Source: Cryptobacteroides sp963543835
GTDB lineage: Bacteria; Bacteroidota; Bacteroidia; Bacteroidales; UBA932
Reading direction: 5' to 3'
Assembly: GCA_963543835.1 (NCBI GenBank)
Contig: CAUUCY010000011.1
Span: 1-35,799 of the forward strand
Length of the DNA: 35,799 nt
A model generated the notes under the pieces. It was not told the DNA's origin. It did no database searches and saw only the letters and a list, made by a program, of their open reading frames with translations. A program made the translations under genes and the position numbers. The first letter of the stretch is position 1; each line of letters opens with the position of its first letter. Of the stretch, positions 25,770-33,715 are shown piece by piece.

Positions 25770-27914
25770 CTAAAGTTTGTACGAAAGTTTATAAGTATTT
25801 TTCCCGAATTTCACCTTGAGCGACACTCCTTTTTCGTGAAAAGTTCCGGCAACTCCTTCCGTATTATCGGAAAATTCCGCGGATATGTCACTGGCGGCAA
25901 ACTCCGTTTCGTCCTTGAAAGGAGCAATCACTGTAATGTACCTTGCCGCAAGACCTAGCTGCTTTGCGATACCTACACGGTAATAGCGTCTTTGGGTACG
26001 CTGGTTAATTATATCCGAATAATAGTTGGTGCTGTTGCTTGCCGCGTAAGCTTCGGCAGTCTCCGTGAAAGTACGGAAAAGCATATTATTGCCGTCGGAG
26101 AATACTGTATGAGCTCCGTATGCACCCGGGATGGCATCGTCTATGACAACGTCGTCTTTTCCTGCACAGAGATTCCAGCTCAGGTTCACCGTGAAGCCGC
26201 TCCCCTGCCCGTAACCCTCATCGACAACGACAAAGAAAGTCTTGTCGACGAAAAATACGGCTCTGCGGTGCGAAAGGTCGGCATAAGAGTCATTGCTGCT
26301 CACTACATATTCATATCCGTCACCCTTGCCACTTGTGTTGAAGACGCCTTTCATAAAGCCGTCCGCAATAGACTGGGTACCTTTCATAAGCGTATTGTGC
26401 ATATTGGTGCTGCGATAGGCCTCGCGCAATTTATTTGTCTCGTACGTGCCTCCGTAAGAAAAGACTCCTGCATCGGGAAGGAATCTGCGTCCCCTGTTCC
26501 AAAGGCACACAGTACCGTTATCGGGCTGGCAATGCCATTTATTGTGCGGGTTGTAATTGTTCTTCAGGACAAGCATCATGGAGTTTGTATTCCAGCCATT
26601 GCGGAACATATAGTATCCGGATACGGGATATATTGCCGGATCGCTCGAAGGCTCCTTACCCCGCAGCCCCTCGCTTGAAGTATAAAGCAGCTCGTTATCT
26701 TCCGGGAACATTGACGAATAAGACCTGAGATTGCGGAGCGTGACTCTCTTTGTAAAAGAAGAGCCGCTTCTCGTGTCATTATAATTATCTATGGTATAGT
26801 CGGGATAGACTATATCCATAACGAATCTTGCTGCCTTGTGCAGACAGCTCACGTAGTCTGAAGGAAACTTGTCCAGCTTTCCGTTCGCCTTTGCAAGTTT
26901 GTAAATGCCTATGAAGTCATCCAGAACCCCTGTATGGTAGCTCGGGTCCAGCTCGTTATGCACCCCGTCCTCATTGAACTGAGTCTTCAGACTTGAACTT
27001 ATACCCTTGGCGCCATAGTCCAGCCACGATCCGGCACCTTTGAATTCGGGCATAAGTATGCCGGACATTGTCAGTGACTGGTACTGCGCCAGCCTGTGGT
27101 TGCTCGTTTCGTCACCGTAAGGATTATTCTTTATACTTTCCGTATGATCATAGATCGAGCACAGGACTTTGGACAACCATTCAGGCGTGAAATTCACACT
27201 CTGCTTGTAATATTCGAATACCGAAAGCAGGTCGCGCAATCTTTCCGAAACCTGCAGGTCAAACCATACAATATTGTCGCTTGCCACCTTCCCCTCCGGA
27301 CAAGGAAACGTCTTCATCCAATTGCCGTATATGTCTATCCAGGCCTTGATATACTTCTCATCGGAAGTGCTCTTGTAGACCATCGCCTGCGTTAGCATCC
27401 ATTGAAGGCGCTGCTTTTGGTAGCCCCATTCCTGATCCACAATCCCCTCGGGAGTGAAATCCCAGTTGATACCGCCATCCCCGGCAGCAAAGGACCAATA
27501 CTGCGGATAGCCGTTATCCCCGTTGTCGCTCTGTTGATAGTTTCTGACGTAGAATCTATATCCTCCCTCCTTTGAAGCCTGATTCGCCATGCTTATTTCG
27601 GCTTCATTGACAAGAGGTGAAAGCAAATCGACAAATATATTGTCCACAGTACCCCTGCCCCGGTAGTAGTCCAAAAGTGCAGCCGCCGCTCCGTATTCAT
27701 TACCGGCGGAATGACACTCTTTCACAGCCTCCATTCCGGGATAATCAAGATTGATGATATTGAACACTCTGGTATCTATGAGTGTGTTGTCTCCGGTCTT
27801 CTGAACCGGCTTCACGTCATCGGGATTTCCTTTGACATATCGAGCCTGCTCTTCCACCGTACAGGAAAAAGCGAACAAGGCAAATAACGCAAATGAAATA
27901 AACTTGTTTAGCAT
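25770..27914 (-). CDS. Surface heparinase II/III-family lyase lipoprotein, PL12-like
   Basis: The 714-residue product has a lipoprotein signal ('FAFSC', Cys18). It contains an alpha/alpha toroid (about 155-440) and a beta-sandwich that begins with 'WHCQPDNGTVCLWNRGRRF' (460-478). The residues expected for catalysis in PL12 are present: Asn272 ('TSNHRLAQYQ'), Tyr326 ('DGVHNELDPSYH') and His461. The protein is about 100 residues longer than the second PL12 here, mostly at the N-terminus. By length, lipidation and position next to the surface glycan-binding gene it corresponds to BT4662, the surface endo-acting lyase of the B. thetaiotaomicron heparan sulfate locus, so it probably makes the first cuts outside the cell. 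It begins 3 nt after the heparinase II gene. Confidence 0.85.
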   Translation of the reverse strand: MLNKFISFALFALFAFSCTVEEQARYVKGNPDDVKPVQKTGDNTLIDTRVFNIINLDYPGMEAVKECHSAGNEYGAAAALLDYYRGRGTVDNIFVDLLSPLVNEAEISMANQASKEGGYRFYVRNYQQSDNGDNGYPQYWSFAAGDGGINWDFTPEGIVDQEWGYQKQRLQWMLTQAMVYKSTSDEKYIKAWIDIYGNWMKTFPCPEGKVASDNIVWFDLQVSERLRDLLSVFEYYKQSVNFTPEWLSKVLCSIYDHTESIKNNPYGDETSNHRLAQYQSLTMSGILMPEFKGAGSWLDYGAKGISSSLKTQFNEDGVHNELDPSYHTGVLDDFIGIYKLAKANGKLDKFPSDYVSCLHKAARFVMDIVYPDYTIDNYNDTRSGSSFTKRVTLRNLRSYSSMFPEDNELLYTSSEGLRGKEPSSDPAIYPVSGYYMFRNGWNTNSMMLVLKNNYNPHNKWHCQPDNGTVCLWNRGRRFLPDAGVFSYGGTYETNKLREAYRSTNMHNTLMKGTQSIADGFMKGVFNTSGKGDGYEYVVSSNDSYADLSHRRAVFFVDKTFFVVVDEGYGQGSGFTVNLSWNLCAGKDDVVIDDAIPGAYGAHTVFSDGNNMLFRTFTETAEAYAASNSTNYYSDIINQRTQRRYYRVGIAKQLGLAARYITVIAPFKDETEFAASDISAEFSDNTEGVAGTFHEKGVSLKVKFGKNTYKLSYKL

Positions 27915-27917
27915 GTT

Positions 27918-30218
27918 CTATAATGAAAAATAATATTTACCCGCGTCAAGTGTAATATAGCAGGAGATCTCTTCGCTCTTGACAGTAATTTTCCTGATAA
28001 CTTTAGCTCCCGTCCTCACCGTCCATTTACCGGGCTTGAGATCAGTCACAAGGATTGAGAGCTTTCTGTCTGTCTCAAAATCGAATCCTTCAGAAATAAT
28101 TTCACCGTTACGGCTGAAGAGCACAGCCCTGTCGGCTATCTGTGCGCCTGTGACGATGTTTCCCCGCAGCATCGAGACCCTATGCAGATCCCTGCAATCA
28201 TTGTCGGCTATCTGGATGACATTGAGAAAACAATCTTCCGTACCGGCTTTTGAAGGACTGACTTCAACTCTCCATTGTCCATATTCCTTTGCGATGTCGG
28301 GACGATTCATGGTCGGATAACTCTCATAGTTTGTTCCGAACACCCAGAATTCCCTGCCTTTTCCCCCGATTTTTTCAACATTATGATTATCCGGCAGGAG
28401 TATGTCACATTTCAGCATACCGCTGTCGCCGTCAAGCGTTCTTCTCACCGTGAAAGAATTATCTGAAATTTCAGGCTCCTCTATGGAGTGAAGAAGCCAG
28501 AACTTTCTGAAATCGGGATTGGAAGAGACCACATGGTCGAAAATCACCATTGCGGCTGGAACTTTCGTATTCTTCAGATTGAAGAACACGAATGAACGCT
28601 TCACGTCTTTTACTTTTGCGGAATACGCCTTGGTAATATCGCCTTTTAGATATGTATATTCGGGTTTCTGTGAAGAAGGACCGAAAGCGTGAGAAATGAC
28701 CTTGCCGACCGTGTACTCCTCTCCCAAGAGTTCTTCAAAAGAACGGCAGGTGTCCCAGCCTTTTCCGGGCATCCTCTGCCCCCCGTCATTTGCCGCAGTT
28801 GCAGTCCTGTCCTCCCCTCCGTAATTATAAGTTTCGAAAACCTCATCCGGATCATACACAAGAATCGAGTTGTGGGCTATAGTTCTTTTTGTGTAATTTT
28901 TGTTGTTAGCACTATTGTAACCGCCCCCCGTTCCCTGATACAGACCGGAATCCAGAGCCAGTGGACCTTTATAATATATTTGAAAAGAACCTCCGTCAAG
29001 ATGCTGGTGGTTGCCGACAAAGTTTTCATTTATCTTCATCTCCGCTATGACGCTGTCATCTCCCCAGGATGTACGGGCAAGCATCCAGCCGAATGGTGTT
29101 CCGCTGTACATCGAGAGAGGAAGGTCATCGGGAGGCGTAGCCTTCAATTCAAAGTCTCTCCAAAGGAGGGCGAAGATCAGGCAATGCGGCTCAAGCCCCT
29201 GCTTGCGTTCGAATTCATAGGCAAGATAAGAATCTCCATAATAACTTGACGCAAGCATATTCGGAAGCGCATAGGATTTCCAGCCGCTCCGTATATGGTT
29301 TTCATCTCCGGAAGGTAGGACGAGCCCGTCAGGACGCCTCCTGTAAATGAAATCATACATCACATATTGCTGTTCCGGAACGAAAAGACTCTTTGCTCCA
29401 AGCTTAGAGAGTATCCAGGTGCAGAACAAATCGTTTGCAAAGCGAACGTTTACGTAACTCGTACCCTGATGATAGTTTTTTCCTTTATAAATAAAATTTC
29501 TTACGGGAATATAGTCTTGGGCAAGCATTTCCCTTATGTAATTATACATATCGGGATATTCATCATAGATGGCTATACCGCAAGACAGCATATCCCTCAT
29601 AATCATCCACTCCGAACTATGTCCCGCTATCGCTTCGTTACGTTTTGGAGGATAGCCGCACTCCATTGTCCCGGCTATTCTGATGAACTCCTTTATATAT
29701 GCGGATTTTTCCTCGCTTGTCATAAGCTCGTAGCACCAGTCATATACTATAGCGCCGACCATCAACATGCTTCCGCTTGCGCGTGACAAGTCATTTTTCA
29801 CCCCGAAATTGGTCTTGCGAAGTGTATCGAGCATTTCTTCAACAGCCGTACGCCCCTCTTTCCTGTCATCATCTACAAGATAGTTCAGCGCATGGAGTTG
29901 CGCACGCGAAGTTACGCCCCTCATCTTGGCATAATATCTGAAGCCCCTGTCTCTCTCACTTGCCTCTTCTTCCGGACTGCGGTCCACACCGGCTTTAGCG
30001 AGTGCATTGATTATTTTCTTTCCTTGGGGATGCTCAATTTTTTTTCGAAGTGACGAGATTTCGGATTCTCGTATATACAGCCTGGGGTGCTCTTTAGGCG
30101 GATCAGGTATTTTTATCTCTTTTCCGGCTTTTTCGGAACTCCTCTCGCCTATATTGTACGATGATGCTGGGCTAATGAAGCATACGGAAAGTACAATTGT
30201 CAGGATTACAGTCTTCAT
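27918..30218 (-). CDS. hepB: Heparinase II homologue (PL21)
   Basis: The 766-residue product is very similar along its whole length to Pedobacter heparinus heparinase II (772 residues, from memory), for example 'GAIVYDWCYE', 'GHSSEWMIMRD', 'NYHQGTSYVNVRF', 'NHQHLDGGSFQIYYKGPLAL' and 'RTIAHNSILVYDP'. Heparinase II cleaves both heparin and heparan sulfate by beta-elimination. The family's catalytic His-Tyr-His set maps to His200, Tyr255 and His404, all conserved, and a nearby His406 and Asp423 are candidates for the structural zinc site. The signal peptide ends near residue 20 ('PASSYN') without a lipobox, suggesting the periplasm. It is the first gene of the polysaccharide locus, behind the divergent control region, and the next gene starts 3 nt downstream. 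A PL21 enzyme is not part of the B. thetaiotaomicron locus as I remember it. Confidence 0.92.
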   Translation of the reverse strand: MKTVILTIVLSVCFISPASSYNIGERSSEKAGKEIKIPDPPKEHPRLYIRESEISSLRKKIEHPQGKKIINALAKAGVDRSPEEEASERDRGFRYYAKMRGVTSRAQLHALNYLVDDDRKEGRTAVEEMLDTLRKTNFGVKNDLSRASGSMLMVGAIVYDWCYELMTSEEKSAYIKEFIRIAGTMECGYPPKRNEAIAGHSSEWMIMRDMLSCGIAIYDEYPDMYNYIREMLAQDYIPVRNFIYKGKNYHQGTSYVNVRFANDLFCTWILSKLGAKSLFVPEQQYVMYDFIYRRRPDGLVLPSGDENHIRSGWKSYALPNMLASSYYGDSYLAYEFERKQGLEPHCLIFALLWRDFELKATPPDDLPLSMYSGTPFGWMLARTSWGDDSVIAEMKINENFVGNHQHLDGGSFQIYYKGPLALDSGLYQGTGGGYNSANNKNYTKRTIAHNSILVYDPDEVFETYNYGGEDRTATAANDGGQRMPGKGWDTCRSFEELLGEEYTVGKVISHAFGPSSQKPEYTYLKGDITKAYSAKVKDVKRSFVFFNLKNTKVPAAMVIFDHVVSSNPDFRKFWLLHSIEEPEISDNSFTVRRTLDGDSGMLKCDILLPDNHNVEKIGGKGREFWVFGTNYESYPTMNRPDIAKEYGQWRVEVSPSKAGTEDCFLNVIQIADNDCRDLHRVSMLRGNIVTGAQIADRAVLFSRNGEIISEGFDFETDRKLSILVTDLKPGKWTVRTGAKVIRKITVKSEEISCYITLDAGKYYFSL

Positions 30219-30246
30219 CTTACTAAATTACGTGGTTTTACTTATG

Positions 30247-30254
30247 CAAAGTTA
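30247..30254 (-). promoter_or_regulatory. -7 promoter box for the heparan sulfate operon
   Basis: TAACTTTG on the minus strand matches TAnnTTTG exactly and is identical to the -7 box proposed for the pilus operon. Transcription would begin near 30240, about 22 nt before the heparinase II start codon. At the expected -33 distance (30274-30279) there is no TTTG-like sequence, which fits a promoter that needs an activator. Confidence 0.5.
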
Positions 30255-30304
30255 TTAATTAATACGCCAACGCTCTGCCACTTTCAATCATATTATTGTC
30301 ACCC

Positions 30305-30355
30305 TTGTCTAAAACGATATTAATTTTGTCCAAATCCTGCCAATTTTGTGCAAAA
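30305..30355. repeat. Three TTGT(C/G)(T/C)AAA direct repeats, likely AraC-type activator site
   Basis: TTGTCTAAAA (30305-30314), TTGTCCAAAT (30326-30335) and TTGTGCAAAA (30346-30355) lie in the same orientation 21 and 20 bp apart, about two helical turns each. The second and third are embedded in a longer shared core, AATTTTGT(C/G)CAAA. A fourth partial TTGTC is at 30296. AraC-family proteins commonly bind such direct repeats. The site is 65-115 bp upstream of the predicted start for the heparan sulfate operon and 75-125 bp upstream of that for exuT, so it could serve both. Confidence 0.55.
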
Positions 30356-30393
30356 TGTCGAAAATACAGCCATTAAAGCAATATTAATAAAAC

Positions 30394-30424
30394 TTCGTAA
30401 ATTCAAATAATTTATTTACTTTTG
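30394..30424 (+). promoter_or_regulatory. Predicted promoter of the exuT-kdu operon
   Basis: TACTTTTG (30417-30424) matches the -7 consensus TAnnTTTG exactly. TTCG (30394-30397) matches three of four -33 bases with a 19-nt spacer. The start of transcription would be near 30431, leaving a leader of about 36 nt. Confidence 0.55.
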
Positions 30425-30429
30425 CATAA

Positions 30430-30443
30430 TACAATCGTTTGCA
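30430..30443 (+). promoter_or_regulatory. LacI-family operator candidate
   Basis: TACAATCGTTTGCA differs at two of fourteen positions from the perfect palindrome TGCAAACGTTTGCA, with the central CG typical of LacI-family operators. It covers the predicted transcription start of the exuT operon, so a bound repressor would block initiation. The likely ligand is the LacI-family protein encoded by the second gene of this operon, giving autoregulation. Confidence 0.55.
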
Positions 30444-30466
30444 TTCATCAAAACCAAAAAATAAAT

Positions 30467-31921
30467 ATGAGCACAAACAAAAAACTGATGACAAATTGGC
30501 GCTGGTGGCTCTGCTCGCTGCTTTTTGTGGCAACCACAATAAATTATCTCGACCGCCAGGTCTTGTCATTGACTTACGAGGACTTTATCAAACCGGAGTT
30601 CCATTGGACGGATGCCGATTACGGTACAATCACGGCATTTTTCTCGATCTTCTACGCAATAGCCTGTCTTTTCGCCGGCAAATTCGTGGATTGGATGGGC
30701 ACGAAGAAAGGCTTCCTGATTTCCATAGGAGTGTGGTCTTTCGGAGCCTGTCTGCATGCAGCCTGCGGTTGGGGCACAGCCTTGCTGACAGATGGCGTAG
30801 AGTCTGCAACTGCCCTCAAGGCTGTCGAAGCCGGAAGCAATATAGCTCTCGCAATTTCCACGACCTCCGTTTATCTCTTCCTCCTGTGCCGCGGCATCCT
30901 CGCGCTCGGTGAGGCAGGAAACTTCCCTGCTGCGATAAAGGTGACTGCAGAATATTTCCCTAAGAAAGATCGCGCATTTGCAACATCCATTTTCAACTCC
31001 GGCGCGTCCGTAGGCGCTCTTGCAGCTCCTCTGTGCATACCGCCGCTCGCAATGAAGTTCGGATGGGAGATGGCATTCATAATAATAGGCAGTCTCGGAT
31101 TCATCTGGATGTTCTTCTGGGTATTCATGTATGAGAAACCCGAGTGCTGCAAACAGGTAAACGGATCGGAACTGGAGTATATTCATCAGGACGATGCTGC
31201 CGAGGCTGCGGAAAAGGCGGCGCTGGCTGCGCAGAAGTCAATACCTATGCTGAAGTGCTTCGGTTACAGGCAGACCTGGGCATTCATTGTAGGCAAATTC
31301 TTCACCGACGGAGTGTGGTGGTTCTTCCTGTTCTGGGCTCCGTCGTATTTCAAGAACCAGTTCAACGCTCCAGTAACGACTCCTCTCGGTCAGGCTTTGA
31401 TATTTACACTATATCTCATAGTGACGGTGGTCTCCATTTTCGGCGGCTATCTCCCGAAAATTTTTGTAGAGAAAAAAGGCATGAACCCATATCTGGGTCG
31501 CATGAGAGCCATGCTTATTTTCGCATTCTTCCCTATTGCCGCCCTGCTTGCACAGCCTTTAGGCATGAGTTTCAACAGCGCCTGGTGGCCTGCAATACTC
31601 ATCGGTCTCGCTGCGGCAGGACATCAGGCCTGGAGCGCGAACCTGTTCTCCACCATAGGTGATATGTTCCCCAAGAGCACTATTGCCACTATCACGGGCA
31701 TAGGAGCAATGGCAGGAGGTATAGGTTCAATGTTCATTCAAAAAATTGCGGGGAATCTCTTCACCCGTTCGGAAGAGCTCGGCTCCGCATTCACTTTTCT
31801 CGGCTTCAGCGGGAAGCCGGCAGGTTATTTCATCATGTTTTGCTTCTGCGGTGTAGCATACCTCATCGCGTGGAGTATCATGAAAACTCTCGTTCCGAAA
31901 TACGAGCCTATTAAACAATAA
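30467..31921 (+). CDS. exuT: MFS hexuronate transporter, ExuT-like
   Basis: This 484-residue inner-membrane protein has about 12 hydrophobic helices. The start resembles anion:cation symporter family hexuronate carriers ('WWLCSLLFVATTINYLDRQVLS', then 'YGTITAFFSIFYAIACLFAGKFVDWMGTKKGF', the family's loop 2-3 motif). A second symmetrical half begins near 'FGYRQTWAFIVGKFFTDGVWWFF'. It should bring uronic acid, or unsaturated uronate released by GH88, into the cytoplasm by proton symport. The start chosen is the ATG at 30467; an upstream in-frame ATG at 30422 lies inside the predicted -7 box and before the transcription start. It is the first gene of the plus-strand operon; the LacI-family gene follows after 5 nt. 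The exact substrate is inferred. Confidence 0.88.
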   Translation: MSTNKKLMTNWRWWLCSLLFVATTINYLDRQVLSLTYEDFIKPEFHWTDADYGTITAFFSIFYAIACLFAGKFVDWMGTKKGFLISIGVWSFGACLHAACGWGTALLTDGVESATALKAVEAGSNIALAISTTSVYLFLLCRGILALGEAGNFPAAIKVTAEYFPKKDRAFATSIFNSGASVGALAAPLCIPPLAMKFGWEMAFIIIGSLGFIWMFFWVFMYEKPECCKQVNGSELEYIHQDDAAEAAEKAALAAQKSIPMLKCFGYRQTWAFIVGKFFTDGVWWFFLFWAPSYFKNQFNAPVTTPLGQALIFTLYLIVTVVSIFGGYLPKIFVEKKGMNPYLGRMRAMLIFAFFPIAALLAQPLGMSFNSAWWPAILIGLAAAGHQAWSANLFSTIGDMFPKSTIATITGIGAMAGGIGSMFIQKIAGNLFTRSEELGSAFTFLGFSGKPAGYFIMFCFCGVAYLIAWSIMKTLVPKYEPIKQ

Positions 31922-31926
31922 TTGAA

Positions 31927-32901
31927 GTGAAAGGAAAGGTTACAATATCCCAAATAGCGGCCGCTCTCGACATTACCCCCTCCACGGTATCCCGTGCACT
32001 TTCGGGAAGCGAGAGAGTAAAGAGTACAACCCGCGAGCTGATAGAAAAAACAGCTCGCGAGCTGGGATACGAGCGCAACGAAATAGCAGCGAATTTAAGA
32101 CGCGGCACTGCGCAGACCGTCGGAATCATAGTTCCGAGAATAAACCGCCAGTTTTTCGGAAATGTTATAAGCGGAGCCGAATCTGTCCTGAATGAAGCAG
32201 GATACACTGTTATCATCAGCCAGACACATGCTACGCTCAAAGGAGAAATCGCTGCGCTCAAGACCATGAAGCGCAATCAGGTCGCAGGAATCCTCATTTC
32301 CCACAACACAGAGTCCGCCAACGGCAGGCATATAAAGGAAATCATAGGAGACGACATACGTCTTGTACAGTTCGACAGCGTGTACGAGGAGTTGGAAGGA
32401 GCGAAAATCGAAAACGACAATTTTGAGGGCGCGGCTTTGGCTTCCAGACATCTGAAAGAACAAGGATACAAACATATAGGCACACTTGCAGGGTATATGA
32501 GTTGCCGCCACTACAAGGAAAGGCTAAAAGGTTGGGAGGCTGAATGTCCAGACAGAGAGCTTGTATTCGAGAACTCCGTTTTACGGGAGACAGGACGGGA
32601 AGCGGCATTGAAAGCTATCGAAAGAGGTTGCGATGCCCTATATTGCGCAGGAGATTTCTCCGCACTCGGAGCGCTTGATGCCGCTCGTGAAAAGGGGCTC
32701 AAGGTGCCTGAAGATTTCGGCATCGTAGGCACGGCAAACGAGAATTTCACCGCCCTGATGTCCCCCTCACTCAGCACCATAGAACAAAGCCCTAAGGAAA
32801 TGGGCAGGCAGGCCGCCAAAGCCTTCCTCGAAGGCACGGAAGGGACAATCAGAATCAAAATGCAGCTTATCATAAGAGAATCATCAACTAAAAACAAATA
32901 A
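31927..32901 (+). CDS. LacI-family transcriptional repressor
   Basis: The 324-residue product has an N-terminal LacI HTH (residues 4-25, 'VTISQIAAALDITPSTVSRAL'), a hinge helix ('YERNEIAANLRRG') and a periplasmic-binding-protein-like effector domain ('VGIIVPRINRQFFGNVISGAE', 'DALYCAGDFSALGALDAAREKG', 'VGTANENFTALMSPSLSTIEQ'). The start is GTG at 31927-31929, five bases after the exuT stop and correctly placed in front of the HTH. Its position inside a hexuronate operon suggests that it senses a pathway intermediate, such as a uronate or 2-keto-3-deoxygluconate; this is inferred. The operator candidate at 30430-30443 is a good match to the class. Confidence 0.9.
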   Translation: MKGKVTISQIAAALDITPSTVSRALSGSERVKSTTRELIEKTARELGYERNEIAANLRRGTAQTVGIIVPRINRQFFGNVISGAESVLNEAGYTVIISQTHATLKGEIAALKTMKRNQVAGILISHNTESANGRHIKEIIGDDIRLVQFDSVYEELEGAKIENDNFEGAALASRHLKEQGYKHIGTLAGYMSCRHYKERLKGWEAECPDRELVFENSVLRETGREAALKAIERGCDALYCAGDFSALGALDAAREKGLKVPEDFGIVGTANENFTALMSPSLSTIEQSPKEMGRQAAKAFLEGTEGTIRIKMQLIIRESSTKNK

Positions 32902-32904
32902 AAC

Positions 32905-33708
32905 ATGACAAATCCATTCTCACTTGAAGGAAAGAACGCCTGGATAACCGGCGCATCCTACGGAATCGGTTTCAACATTGCAAAAGCTTTTGTAGAAGCC
33001 GGAATCAAAACGATAATATTCAACGACATCAGCGAGCAAGCGCTCGAACTCGGTCTCAAGAACTACAAAGAAGCAGGCATTGAAAATGTCAAAGGTTATG
33101 TATGTGACGTGACCAAAGAGGACGAGGTAAAGGCTCTCGTGGAAAAAATCCACGCAGAAGTAGGTCAAATTGACATACTCGTAAACAATGCCGGCATAAT
33201 CAAAAGAGTGCCTATGCACGAAATGCCTCGCAAGGACTTTCAGGCAGTGATTGATGTAGACCTCGTCGCTCCGTTCATAGTATCTTCCGCAGTGCTACCC
33301 GAAATGATGGAGCGCCGCGAAGGAAAAATCATAAATATATGCTCAATGATGTCAGAGCTCGGACGTGAGACCGTTTCCGCATACGCGGCTGCAAAGGGGG
33401 GCCTTAAGATGCTCACCAGAAACATCTGCTCGGAGTACGGAGAATACAATATCCAGTGCAACGGCATAGGTCCCGGCTATATCGCGACTCCTCAGACCGC
33501 TCCTCTTCGTGAAGTGCAGCCCGACGGTAGCCGTCATCCTTTCGACTCATTCATCTGCGCAAAGACTCCGGCAGGCCGCTGGCTCGAGCCGGAGGAGCTC
33601 GGAGGTCCTGCCGTATTCCTTGCATCACACGCATCCGATGCAGTAAACGGACATATACTTTATGTAGACGGAGGTATCCTCGCATACATAGGAAAACAGC
33701 CGAAATAG
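32905..33708 (+). CDS. kduD: KduD-like short-chain dehydrogenase (2-keto-3-deoxygluconate oxidoreductase)
   Basis: The 267-residue short-chain dehydrogenase has a cofactor motif 'TGASYGIG' (15-22), Asp41 after the second strand (favouring NAD), 'NNAG' (94-97) and the catalytic Ser147, Tyr160 and Lys164 ('YAAAK'). The segments 'PTPQTAPLR'-like 'IATPQTAPLRE' and 'TPAGRWLEPEELGGPAVFLAS' are typical of KduD and gluconate 5-dehydrogenase proteins. KduD reduces 2,5-diketo-3-deoxygluconate, the product of KduI, to 2-keto-3-deoxygluconate in the cytoplasm. The gene starts 3 nt after the LacI-family gene and ends 7 nt before kduI. Neither the KDG kinase nor the aldolase is in the window. Gluconate 5-dehydrogenase is the main alternative name, but the kduI neighbour favours kduD. 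Confidence 0.9.
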   Translation: MTNPFSLEGKNAWITGASYGIGFNIAKAFVEAGIKTIIFNDISEQALELGLKNYKEAGIENVKGYVCDVTKEDEVKALVEKIHAEVGQIDILVNNAGIIKRVPMHEMPRKDFQAVIDVDLVAPFIVSSAVLPEMMERREGKIINICSMMSELGRETVSAYAAAKGGLKMLTRNICSEYGEYNIQCNGIGPGYIATPQTAPLREVQPDGSRHPFDSFICAKTPAGRWLEPEELGGPAVFLASHASDAVNGHILYVDGGILAYIGKQPK

Positions 33709-33715
33709 TTCTGCC

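Noticed and set aside
30422..30466. In-frame upstream ATG extending the transporter by 15 residues
   Set aside because: The ATG lies in the -7 promoter box and before the predicted transcription start, and the extra residues do not resemble the family's start.
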